A program made the translations under genes and the position numbers. Positions 9,475 through 17,597 of a stretch of 64,000 nt of DNA are shown one piece after another. Source of the DNA: Hyphomicrobium sp. NDB2Meth4 (GTDB lineage: Bacteria > Pseudomonadota > Alphaproteobacteria > Rhizobiales > Hyphomicrobiaceae); contig NZ_FPEJ01000001.1 of the NCBI RefSeq assembly GCF_900117445.1, positions 858,501 through 922,500 of the forward strand, in the 5' to 3' direction. The notes below the pieces were generated by a model that was given only the letters and a program-made list of their open reading frames with translations, made no database searches and was not told the origin of the DNA. Positions within the stretch are counted from its first letter, which is position 1. Each line of letters opens with the position of its first letter.

Positions 9475-9568
9475 CAGGGCCCAAGGGGCCCCGCGCTGAG
9501 GCGCGGCTCTAGGGGCGCGCGACCTCCGCCGCACACCAAGCTTCGCGCCACTTGCGTCGCTAATCTAA

Positions 9569-9868
9569 TTAAGCCGCCGGTGTAGCCGACTTGGCGACCT
9601 TCTGGATCTCGCGCTTCAGCTTCAGCACGCGATCGGACAGGTCGTCATTGCCAGCCTTGAGCAGGAACGCATCAAGACCACCGCGCTTCTCGACCGACTT
9701 CAGCGCATGCGCGGAAACGCGCAGGCGGAACTTGCGGCCGAGCGAGTCGCTGATCAGCGTCACTTCGCACAGGTTGGGGCGGAACTTCCGCTTCGTCTTA
9801 TTCTCGGCGTGGCTCCTCAGCTGCCCGGAAAGGGGCAGTTTGCCGGTCAGCTCGCAGCGCCTGGTCAT
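9569..9868 (-). CDS. rpmB: 50S ribosomal protein L28
   Basis: The 99-residue protein starting [10 protein letters not shown] has the L28 signature: an N-terminal RRCELTGK, then [45 protein letters not shown] and a basic C-terminal helix. The ATG at 9868 was chosen because the longer reading from 10042 adds 58 residues unlike L28, and GGAGC lies upstream of 9868. It is a single gene with two downstream terminator hairpins, and is divergent from the DUF3108 gene. Confidence 0.95.
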   Translation of the reverse strand: MTRRCELTGKLPLSGQLRSHAENKTKRKFRPNLCEVTLISDSLGRKFRLRVSAHALKSVEKRGGLDAFLLKAGNDDLSDRVLKLKREIQKVAKSATPAA

Positions 9869-10108
9869 CGTAAAGCTCCTTCGCCACCGCTTCCGTCGCG
9901 GTGGACGTCGTGCACGGATTGCGGGAAACAAAATGTCCCCGCCAGAGGACTGGGGGGATTTGGCGCTGTCTATGCCCGAGGCCCTACATTTCGTCAAGGC
10001 GCTGCCGCGCCGGGTAGGCCACTTAACTGCGCCTGGGGCCACAGATTCGACGTAAAATCATACTCATCTGCCGCCAGCGAGTGCACGTCCTATGGGGCAT
10101 CACCACTA

Positions 10109-10957
10109 ATGATCTTTACCCTCCGGTCGGCGTCGAGAGCAATGCTCCGTCCTGCCGCCTTGGCTTTCCTTGCAACATCTGGCCTTGCCGCGTCGGGTGT
10201 GGGCACCGCACAGGCCGGCGAACGGTCAAACCTGCCCGTCAACGTCGATGCGACGTACAAGGTGAAGTTCACCGCTCTGGGCGATATCGGCCACTTCCGC
10301 TTCAATTCGAAGATTGAAGGCGCGGCCTATACACTCCAGGCAGAGGCGAAGATCGACACGGCCGTCTTCGACTATCGCGGTAACATGACGAGCAAGGGCG
10401 CCATTACGGCGACCGGTATCACGGCTCAGCCAGCCGACTACACCTACAACTACAAGCAGAAGACCTTCCTCAAGAAAAAGAAGATCAAGGCGCTGAACAT
10501 AGCCTTCACCGGCCCGTCGGTCGGCAAGGTAACCCCCTACGATCCTCCCTCACCCAAGGCCGTCCCGGTGACGCCCGAGCAGCTGACGCACGTGCTGGAC
10601 CCTCTCAGCGGCGTCATGGCTCTGTCTCTGAGCGACCTCAAGAACCCGTGTGACCGCAAGCTGCCGATTTACGATGGCAAGCAGCGCTTTGACGTTGTTT
10701 TCACCCCGGCCCGCCGCGCTGGTGCCGACCACGTCTGCAATGTCCGCCTCGTGCCTATTTCGGGCCACAAGCCGGACGGAGGCTCGCTCTCGGTCGTCAA
10801 TGGTAAGATCGAACTCGTCATGCGGCCGGTGCCGAAGGCCAATATCGTGATCCCCTATAGCGTCACCGTTCCCACCATTGTCGGTACTGCCACCTTGATG
10901 TCGGAGAAGGTCGACATCACCATGCCCGACCAGCAGCGCATCGCCCTTCGCAAATGA
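10109..10957 (+). CDS. DUF3108 secreted protein
   Basis: The product (282 residues from 10109) has a signal peptide ending near AQAGE and then a beta-rich domain of the DUF3108 type: VNVDATYKVKFTALGDIGHFRFNSKIEG, later PLSGVMAL, CDRKLPIYDGKQRFDVVF and a C-terminal strand region. DUF3108 proteins are periplasmic or outer-membrane-linked proteins of unknown function, often beside the helicase gene that follows here. An ATG at 10142 with GAGAG upstream would also give a good signal peptide. The 416-residue ORF reading from 9707 is rejected because its first 134 residues overlap rpmB antisense. Confidence 0.82.
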   Translation: MIFTLRSASRAMLRPAALAFLATSGLAASGVGTAQAGERSNLPVNVDATYKVKFTALGDIGHFRFNSKIEGAAYTLQAEAKIDTAVFDYRGNMTSKGAITATGITAQPADYTYNYKQKTFLKKKKIKALNIAFTGPSVGKVTPYDPPSPKAVPVTPEQLTHVLDPLSGVMALSLSDLKNPCDRKLPIYDGKQRFDVVFTPARRAGADHVCNVRLVPISGHKPDGGSLSVVNGKIELVMRPVPKANIVIPYSVTVPTIVGTATLMSEKVDITMPDQQRIALRK

Positions 10958-11106
10958 CGCCCGCCCCAAGCGGCAGAATGGTTCTGATCGCCAGTCCGGC
11001 GAAATAGAGCTAAAATAACGGCGCTTCGCGTGCGCCAACGGTAATCATGCCCTTGATCTCGGCGAATGTCTCTGCGATGCCATCGCCAGAGAAATGAGGA
11101 TGCCAG

Positions 11107-14100
11107 ATGGCCAGCGACCTCGAGGCACGTATCCGCCATGTGACGGCGGTGCTGGGGCCGACGAACACGGGCAAAACCCACCTCGCGATTGAGCGCATGC
11201 TTGGCCACGAGAGTGGCATGATCGGCTTGCCGCTGCGTCTGCTTGCGCGCGAGGTCTATGACAAGATCGCCGCGCGCATTGGCGCCGACAAGGTCGCGCT
11301 CATCACGGGCGAGGAAAAGATCAAGCCGGAGCGCGCTCGCTATTGGGTGTGCACCGTCGAGGCGATGCCTCGTGATGTCGACGTCGACTTTCTCGCCATC
11401 GACGAAATCCAGCTCACTGCCGATCCTGAGCGCGGCCACGTCTTTACTGACCGCCTGCTGCACGCACGCGGCCGTTCCGAGACGCTTCTGCTCGGCGCGC
11501 AGACCATGCGCGAAGCGATCGCCGACTTGATCCCCGGCGCCAACTTCATCTCGCGCCCGCGACTGTCGAAACTCACCTACTCCGGCCAGAAGAAGATCAC
11601 GCGCCTGCCACAGCGCACCGCCGTCGTCGCCTTCTCTGCTTCTGAAGTCTACTCCATCGCCGAGCTCATCCGCCGTCAGCGCGGCGGTGCGGCCGTCGTT
11701 CTCGGCGCGCTTTCGCCGCGCACGCGCAATGCGCAGGTCGCGCTCTACCAGTCGGGCGATGTCGACTTCCTCGTCGCCACCGACGCGATCGGCATGGGCC
11801 TCAACCTCGACGTCGATCACGTCGCCTTCTCAGCAACCCGCAAGTTCGACGGCCAGAACCATCGCAACCTGACCCCGTCCGAGCTTTCGCAGATCGCCGG
11901 CCGCGCTGGTCGCCACATGAACGATGGCACCTTCGGCGTCACCGGTTCTGCCGATCCCTTCGACGCCGATACCATCGAGCGCCTCGAGACACATAACTTC
12001 GACAGCGTCCGCGTTCTGCAGTGGCGCAACCGCGAACTCGATTTCCGCACGCTCGAAGGCCTTAGGCATTCTCTGCGCGAAACGCCCAACCTCCAGCGCC
12101 TCACCCGCGCGCGCGCAGCTGACGATGTCATCGCCCTGGAGACGCTCAGCGCCGACCGCGAGATCGCGAGCAAAGTTCTCGCCCCCGCCGCGGTGGTCAA
12201 GCTGTGGGAAGTCTGCCAGATACCCGACTACCGCAAGATCTCCGGTCAGAGCCACGCCGAGCTCGTCGCGACGATCTTCAACTATCTGATGAGCGCCGAC
12301 GAGCGCATCCCTGAGGACTGGTTTGCCAAGCAAGTTTCGCTCGCCGATCGCACTGACGGCGATATCGACACGCTCGCAAACCGGATCGCTCATATCCGCA
12401 CGTGGACGTTCGTTTCCAATCGAAGCTCGTGGCTCAAGGACCCCGAGCACTGGCAAGGCAGGACGCGCGAAATCGAGGATCGGCTGTCAGATGCGCTGCA
12501 CGAGCAATTGACGCTGCGCTTCGTCGATCTTCGCACAAGCGCCCTGATGAAGGGCATGCGAGACAAAGACGAACTGACCGCCGAGATCGCCGCAGACGGC
12601 GCCATCAATGTCGAGACGCATTTCGTCGGTCGACTGAAGGGCTTCCGTTTCCAGCTCGACCCCGGCACTGCCGAAGGCGTCAACGCCAAGGCGATGCGCA
12701 CCGCCGCAGCTCAAGTGGTAGCGCGCGAATTGGCCATGCGCGTGCGTCGCGTGGCAGCGGCCCAGCCCGATGCTCTGAGCGTCAATCGGCGCGGTCGCAT
12801 CATCTGGCGCGAGGAAGAGATTGGACAGCTCGAAGCGAGCGACGATCCACTGAAGCCGACAGTCACGCTGCTGGCCGATGAATATCTTTCCGGTCCCGAC
12901 CGCGAAAAAGTGCAGGCCCGCCTTGAAACGTGGATCCAGCAGGCGATCGCTGACAAGCTCAAGCCGCTCGTCGAGATCAGCAATGCCGAGGATGTAACCG
13001 GCCTCGCGCGTGGCATCGCCTTCCGTCTGCGCGAGAACCTCGGCGTCCTGCGCCGCGAGAGCGTGGCCGAGGAGGTCAAGTCACTCGACCAGAATGCGCG
13101 CGCTCAACTGCGCAAGTACGGCGTTCGCTTCGGCGCCTTCAATATCTACTTCCCGATTCTTTTGAAGCCGGCCGCCGCCGAGTTGATCCTGACGCTCTGG
13201 TCGCTCAAGAACGCCACCGCGCATGGCCTCTCGGTCGATGCTCTGCCGGAAGCGCCGCGTGCCGGTCTCACCTCGTTCGCGCCCGATCCGGCATGCCCCG
13301 AACCGTTCTACCGCGCTTACGGCTATCACGTGTGCGGCCCGCGCGCCGTTCGCCTCGACATGCTTGAGCGTCTCGCCGACGTCATTCGTCCGCTGCTCGC
13401 ATGGCGTGGCCCCGAAGGCGCGATGCCGCCCAAGGGTGCGACCGGCGATGGCGGGTTCACTGTGATCCCCGAGATGATGTCGCTGCTTGGATGTTCGCCG
13501 GACGAGCTGAGCGGCGTCTTGAAAGCGCTCGGCTTCCGTCTCGATCGTCGTCCGATCAAGCCGGCGCTTGCGCCCGCAGCGGAAACGAAGCCGCAGGACG
13601 ACGCTGTTGCCGAAGCAGCACCCGGTGCAGACGCCGCGCCGGTGGAAGCAACCGCAGTCGAGGCCGTCGCGGACGTCCCCGTCGCAGAGGTCGTTGGCGA
13701 AACTGTACTGGCCGAACCAGCGGTCGCAGACTCAGCGGCCGCCGAAGCCTCAGCCGCCCCTGCCGAGACGCCGGCTGCGGAAGCAGAAGCCGAGATCAAA
13801 TACGAGGACATCTGGCGTCCGCGCCGCCACCATCGCGAGCGTGGCGAGCGTCACCACGGGCGCCGCGACAATCGCAATCGCCACGCGGGCAAGGACCAGT
13901 CCGCCCAGCCCGCCGCTGCCGCCACTGCCGCTTCGCCCGACCAGGTGCAGGCAAGCGCACAGCCCGCAGCCGAGAGCACTAACGGCCATTCCGCGCCTTC
14001 CGAGAAGCCGCAGCGTCGCGATGATCGGCGCCCACACCAAGGCAAGGGGCGTCGCGAGGATCGCGAGCGCGGCCGCGGTGGCGAGCGCGAGGGCGGCCAG

Positions 14101-14283
14101 CAGCGTCGTGGTGGGCCCGGCGACCGTGGACGTCGTGGAGACCGTGGCGACGATCGTCGCAAAGCCGAGGTGCACACGGCTTCTCCCCCGCGTCGCGGCG
14201 GGGTCGATCCTGACTCGCCATTCGCGGCACTGGGCGCTCTGCGCGAGGAGCTTGCCAAGCGCAGCAAGGAATCTGGCGCTTGA
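11107..14283 (+). CDS. Suv3-like DExH RNA helicase with long disordered tail
   Basis: The 1058-residue protein has Walker A GPTNTGKT (about 19-26), the DEIQ box (about 100-103), and motif VI QIAGRAGRH (about 261-269). These are features of Suv3-type helicases, which in mitochondria work with an exoribonuclease in RNA turnover. The catalytic and C-terminal helical part runs to about 820; the rest is low complexity: Ala/Pro/Glu-rich (820-900), then Arg/Gly/Asp-rich (about 970-1030). Such tails often bind RNA. The stop overlaps the TTG start of an S4 RNA-binding protein, which suggests a shared RNA role. The specific substrate is unknown. Confidence 0.88.
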   Translation: MASDLEARIRHVTAVLGPTNTGKTHLAIERMLGHESGMIGLPLRLLAREVYDKIAARIGADKVALITGEEKIKPERARYWVCTVEAMPRDVDVDFLAIDEIQLTADPERGHVFTDRLLHARGRSETLLLGAQTMREAIADLIPGANFISRPRLSKLTYSGQKKITRLPQRTAVVAFSASEVYSIAELIRRQRGGAAVVLGALSPRTRNAQVALYQSGDVDFLVATDAIGMGLNLDVDHVAFSATRKFDGQNHRNLTPSELSQIAGRAGRHMNDGTFGVTGSADPFDADTIERLETHNFDSVRVLQWRNRELDFRTLEGLRHSLRETPNLQRLTRARAADDVIALETLSADREIASKVLAPAAVVKLWEVCQIPDYRKISGQSHAELVATIFNYLMSADERIPEDWFAKQVSLADRTDGDIDTLANRIAHIRTWTFVSNRSSWLKDPEHWQGRTREIEDRLSDALHEQLTLRFVDLRTSALMKGMRDKDELTAEIAADGAINVETHFVGRLKGFRFQLDPGTAEGVNAKAMRTAAAQVVARELAMRVRRVAAAQPDALSVNRRGRIIWREEEIGQLEASDDPLKPTVTLLADEYLSGPDREKVQARLETWIQQAIADKLKPLVEISNAEDVTGLARGIAFRLRENLGVLRRESVAEEVKSLDQNARAQLRKYGVRFGAFNIYFPILLKPAAAELILTLWSLKNATAHGLSVDALPEAPRAGLTSFAPDPACPEPFYRAYGYHVCGPRAVRLDMLERLADVIRPLLAWRGPEGAMPPKGATGDGGFTVIPEMMSLLGCSPDELSGVLKALGFRLDRRPIKPALAPAAETKPQDDAVAEAAPGADAAPVEATAVEAVADVPVAEVVGETVLAEPAVADSAAAEASAAPAETPAAEAEAEIKYEDIWRPRRHHRERGERHHGRRDNRNRHAGKDQSAQPAAAATAASPDQVQASAQPAAESTNGHSAPSEKPQRRDDRRPHQGKGRREDRERGRGGEREGGQQRRGGPGDRGRRGDRGDDRRKAEVHTASPPRRGGVDPDSPFAALGALREELAKRSKESGA

Positions 14284-14723
14284 GCGACGACGCGTCAGAC
14301 GATGCAGCCCCAAAAGGGGCGCAACGGCTCGACAAGTGGCTTTGGTTCGCACGCTTCGTGAAGACGCGAACGCTGGCGTCTGATCTCGTCAGCGCCGGCA
14401 AGGTTCGTCTAAACCGCGTAAAGGTGGACAAGCCCGCGCAGATCGTGAAGACCGGAGACGTGCTTACGATCTCACTAAATCGGCGCATTCAGCTCGTGCG
14501 CGTGCTGGCGATAGCCGAGCGTCGGGGCCCTTCTGCCGCGGCGCGCGAACTCTATGAGCAATTGACAGCAGATGGCGATGCCATCAAACCTCATGCGCCT
14601 TCGCCTGTCACAGCCGCTGAGCCCGCCATCGAGACGGCTCTGGCTGATCGGCCGGCAGGGAGCGGGCGGCCAACCAAGAAAGAGCGTCGCGCGATCGATC
14701 GGCTAAGCGGCAGGGCGCGTTGA
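14280..14723 (+). CDS. S4 domain RNA-binding protein (Hsp15-like)
   Basis: The 147-residue protein opens with QRLDKWLWFARFVKTRTLA, the S4 RNA-binding domain as in Hsp15 (HslR), with SAGKVRLNRVKVDKPAQIVKTGDVL following. Hsp15 binds free 50S subunits carrying stalled nascent chains. The start is a TTG overlapping the helicase stop by 4 bp, which indicates translational coupling. The C-terminal part is basic and disordered. The exact role here is inferred from the family. Confidence 0.85.
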   Translation: MSDDASDDAAPKGAQRLDKWLWFARFVKTRTLASDLVSAGKVRLNRVKVDKPAQIVKTGDVLTISLNRRIQLVRVLAIAERRGPSAAARELYEQLTADGDAIKPHAPSPVTAAEPAIETALADRPAGSGRPTKKERRAIDRLSGRAR

Positions 14724-14796
14724 TCGAGGTCATGGCGGAGGGCCCGCTAAAGACCAACTTCGGCGGCGCCAACGGGATGTGATCCGGATCTGAATA

Positions 14797-15135
14797 ATGA
14801 CCTACGTCGTCAACGAGAAATGCATTAAGTGCAAATACACCGACTGCGTCGAGGTCTGTCCGGTCGACTGCTTCTATGAAGGCGAGAACATGCTCGTCAT
14901 TCATCCCGACGAGTGCATCGACTGTGGCGTCTGTGAGCCCGAGTGCCCGGCCGACGCCATCAAGCCCGACACCGAGCCGAGCCAGGAAAAGTGGCTGGAG
15001 CTTAACCGGAAGTTTTCCGAGACGTGGCCGAACATCACTTCCAAGAAGGACGCCATGCCGGATGCGGATGCCTTCAAGGACGCTCCGGACAAATTCAACA
15101 AGTTCTTCTCGCCTGAACCGGGCTCAGGAGACTGA
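14797..15135 (+). CDS. fdxA: 7Fe ferredoxin (FdxA type)
   Basis: The 112-residue protein has cysteines at 9, 12, 17, 21, 25, 40, 43, 46 and 50. This spacing equals that of Azotobacter FdI with a one-residue offset, so C9, C17 and C50 should hold a [3Fe-4S] cluster and C21, C40, C43 and C46 a [4Fe-4S] cluster. It is a low-potential electron carrier; partners cannot be told from the sequence. It follows the S4 gene by 73 bp and precedes carD, a conserved alphaproteobacterial order. Confidence 0.93.
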   Translation: MTYVVNEKCIKCKYTDCVEVCPVDCFYEGENMLVIHPDECIDCGVCEPECPADAIKPDTEPSQEKWLELNRKFSETWPNITSKKDAMPDADAFKDAPDKFNKFFSPEPGSGD

Positions 15136-15559
15136 GATTCAGCTCATCCGGGTGTTGCGTCAAAATGCGCAACCTTTTCGGACTGTTCCAAGATTGCCTA
15201 GCATTCGGACTAGGGCAGTAAGCCTGCCCATACCCTCCCGCACGCCCACCCTTCATTTTCAATGAACTTTATGTTACGCTCTTCCTAGATGACGCGATTA
15301 GCCCGGTACAGAGTCGGAACAGGAGCGAACAAAGAGCAGCCGCTTTGCCGCCGAGGCAATGATCGGACCTGTTCTCGGTCCGGGTATACAGCGGTTTTCA
15401 TCATTCAGAGCATAATTAACGGACCGGCAACCGCTCCCCACGGCGTCTCCGATCCACCATATACGCTTAGTGCGCTGGTTTGCGGGCCGGCGTCCTGAGT
15501 TCGACGTGCATCGCCGCGAGTACGGCTCATACATCCGACGAGAAAGTGAGACGACCCCT
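15136..15559. other. 424-bp intergenic region upstream of carD
   Basis: No convincing gene is seen. The ORFs that cover it have no family resemblance and poor starts. It is somewhat less GC-rich near 15150-15300 (TTTTCAATGAACTTTATG) than flanking genes, as expected for a promoter region of carD. I could not assign a specific -10/-35 pair. Confidence 0.5.
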
Positions 15560-16543
15560 ATGGCTGACAAGAAAAAGGCGACCGCCGCGCGCTCGGCGAA
15601 GTCTTCGGCTGCTGCTGGCAAGAAGCCGGCGCGCGCCGTTCCTTCTGCGAAAAAGCCGGGTCACTCGGAGGCCAAGCTGGTCGCGAAAAAGCCGGCTGCT
15701 AAGGCGGCTGCACCCGTGAAGGGGAAGAAGCCTGTTGCAAAGACAGCAGGAACTGCTCCGAGCGTCAAGCATCCCGTCAAGCCCGCTCTCCACAAGCCTG
15801 TTGCTAAGCCGCCGATGGCGAAGCCGGCCGCCGCGCCTGTTCGCGCCGTCGCCGCCGCCAAGCCCGCTGGCCAGAAGATCACCGCTCCGGTGCCGCCGCA
15901 GCAGCAGATGACGCCGAAGGCGGTTGCCGAGAAGGCTGCTGCCGCGCGCCAGCTGATGAACGCGCAGAAGAAGCCGGTGAGCCAGCGCCACGGATTCAAG
16001 GCGAGCGAATTCATCGTCTATCCGGCGCACGGCGTCGGCCGCATCGTCGCGATCGAAGAGCAGGAGATCGCCGGCATGGCGCTCGAGCTCTTCGTGATCA
16101 ACTTCGAGAAAGAGAAGCTGACGCTGCGCGTGCCGACCGGCAAGCTCGAGAGCGTCGGCATGCGCAAGCTGTCCGAGGAGCCCGTCGTCAAGAAGGCGAT
16201 GGAAATCCTCAAGGGCCGTGCCCGCGTGAAGCGCACCATGTGGAGCCGCCGCGCTCAGGAATATGTCGCCAAGATCAACTCTGGTGATCTCGTCTCGATC
16301 GCTGAAGTCGTGCGCGACCTTTACCGCTCCGAGGCACAGCCCGAGCAGTCCTACTCCGAGCGTCAGCTCTACGAGGACGCGCTCGACCGCATGGCGCGTG
16401 AGATTGCTGCCGTTGAGAAGCTCGATGAGCGTGGCGCCGTGCAGCGCATCACCGACGTTCTGTCGAAGAGCGCGCGTGGTCGCCGTCTCGCCGCCGAAGC
16501 CGAAGAGGCCGGTGGCGACAACGCCGAAACTCGCGCGGCCTAA
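15560..16543 (+). CDS. CarD-family transcription regulator with Lys/Ala/Pro-rich N-terminal extension
   Basis: CarD/CdnL proteins bind the RNA polymerase beta subunit and stabilise promoter open complexes. The CarD domain starts near residue 145 (HGFKASEFIVYPAHGVGRI) and runs through an alpha-helical C-terminal part to about 310. Before it lie about 140 residues made mostly of Lys, Ala and Pro in short repeats (KKPAA, PVAK, KPVAK), like histone H1 tails. The start MADKKK at 15560 avoids an extra unlike segment from 15470. Typical alphaproteobacterial CarD proteins are nearer 170 residues. In relatives the gene often sits near fdxA, as here. Confidence 0.9.
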   Translation: MADKKKATAARSAKSSAAAGKKPARAVPSAKKPGHSEAKLVAKKPAAKAAAPVKGKKPVAKTAGTAPSVKHPVKPALHKPVAKPPMAKPAAAPVRAVAAAKPAGQKITAPVPPQQQMTPKAVAEKAAAARQLMNAQKKPVSQRHGFKASEFIVYPAHGVGRIVAIEEQEIAGMALELFVINFEKEKLTLRVPTGKLESVGMRKLSEEPVVKKAMEILKGRARVKRTMWSRRAQEYVAKINSGDLVSIAEVVRDLYRSEAQPEQSYSERQLYEDALDRMAREIAAVEKLDERGAVQRITDVLSKSARGRRLAAEAEEAGGDNAETRAA

Positions 16544-16583
16544 GATGTACAGTGCTCTGCACGCATAGCGCAGAGTGCCGCCA

Positions 16584-17549
16584 CTAAAGATCGAGAGCGC
16601 CTGGTGCCGTCGTCGGTGCCGGGCGCTTTTGCTTTTCTGGCTCGTCGGTTTCTCGCCGCCCGCTGCTGGTCATCGCTTCCGACGGCAGCATCGTGCGCCC
16701 GGGCAGGGTCTCGTCTGCGGGCATCAGCTGGCTCGGGTCCTCGATGTCGATATAGGGACCGTTGCGATATTGAATCCACCCGCGCACCTCCACGCGCCTC
16801 CCCTCCAGCGCTGCGATGCTCTTTGCCCACTCCGGATGTTCACGCAGCACCTTCTGCGCAATGCCGGCGGTGAAATCGCGCCTCCAGTCCGCACCGAAAT
16901 TCACGTATGTCCTCGCCTTGGTTGCGGTCACCTTCGCAACCCTTCCAGCGACGATCTCGTACGAGTTCCGCCGTCGCAATAGATCGCCAACCGCGCGCGC
17001 CGAGCGCACGCCATAGGCAGCGTTGCCCCAGATGCCGCTTCCCGCTTCGCGCGCCGCGCGCTCGTGTGCCATCAATTCGCGCATGCAGGCATAACTGCCC
17101 GGCAGCCCGTAAGCGCGCGCGTTCCCCGATGACAGCATCTCGCCCTGCACCCAAAGGCGCTCGCCATCTTTGTCGATGAAGAGATGCGCGAGCGTCCGGC
17201 CATAGCGGTCTTGGGCACGCCCTGACGTTGCCAGCGACACTGACTTGCCCTGCACCATTGCTCGCAGTGCCACGATCGCCGCGTCTTCCGGCGGCCATGC
17301 CTCCGCACTGGGCGACAGGTCGGGCGAGCGCGGCGCCAGAGCTCCGATGAGGCGGACCTCCTGGTGGTCGTCCAGCAGCACCGTCTCGCTGTCGATGACG
17401 CGAACGACTGTCCGCTGCGCGCCGCCATCGAGCGTGCACGCAGCGTCTTCGCCCTTTGATGTCGGCTGCGCCGCCGCAGCGACCGCGGCGGCAAGCACGG
17501 AAAACATGGCCGCAGCGATCCCCCGCGCGCCTGGTGCTACGCGATACAT
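16584..17549 (-). CDS. Secreted thermonuclease-like (SNase) protein with altered active site
   Basis: The 321-residue protein has an N-terminal hydrophobic segment (about 8-27) consistent with a signal peptide, then a staphylococcal-nuclease-like OB fold: RTVVRVIDSETVLLDD (48-61), EVRLIGALAP (64-73), DRYGRTLAHLF (114-124). By alignment in my head, SNase Arg35 and Arg87 match R66 and R118, but Asp21 matches E55, Asp40 matches L71 and Glu43 matches R74. The calcium and general-base residues would then be absent. A second conserved region follows (VAGRVAKVTATKARTYVNFG), an SNase-linked OB-like element. It is convergent with carD. Confidence 0.8.
   Translation of the reverse strand: MYRVAPGARGIAAAMFSVLAAAVAAAAQPTSKGEDAACTLDGGAQRTVVRVIDSETVLLDDHQEVRLIGALAPRSPDLSPSAEAWPPEDAAIVALRAMVQGKSVSLATSGRAQDRYGRTLAHLFIDKDGERLWVQGEMLSSGNARAYGLPGSYACMRELMAHERAAREAGSGIWGNAAYGVRSARAVGDLLRRRNSYEIVAGRVAKVTATKARTYVNFGADWRRDFTAGIAQKVLREHPEWAKSIAALEGRRVEVRGWIQYRNGPYIDIEDPSQLMPADETLPGRTMLPSEAMTSSGRRETDEPEKQKRPAPTTAPGALDL
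16596..16636 (+). terminator. carD terminator overlapping the end of the SNase-like gene
   Basis: A 9-bp stem (AGCGCCTGG with CCGGGCGCT, one G-U pair; 16596-16604 and 16619-16627) is followed by a T-rich tail TTTTGCTTTT. It lies about 50 bp after the carD stop and inside the 3' end of the convergent SNase-like gene. Confidence 0.7.
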
Positions 17550-17597
17550 GTCGATCTCCCGGCCGGATGATAGCCCAGCCGCCGCGTGGAAATCTTG

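Larger units (their letters stand above)
9328..9553. repeat. Two tandem copies of a 113-bp unit
   Basis: The segment starting GCGTCACAAACG at 9328 repeats almost exactly at 9441; period 113 bp. A partial third edge is seen at 9554 (GCGTCGCTAATC, already in the rpmB stop region), and a degraded upstream edge near 9311. Each copy holds a GCCGCC/GGCGGC hairpin with an A-run on its left, a GGGCCC/GGGCCC hairpin and a CCGCGC/GCGCGG hairpin. The copies lie just downstream of rpmB. Confidence 0.9.

Noticed and set aside
9328-9553. Possible CRISPR-like array
   Set aside because: Only two long units of 113 bp, no short repeats with unique spacers, no cas genes.
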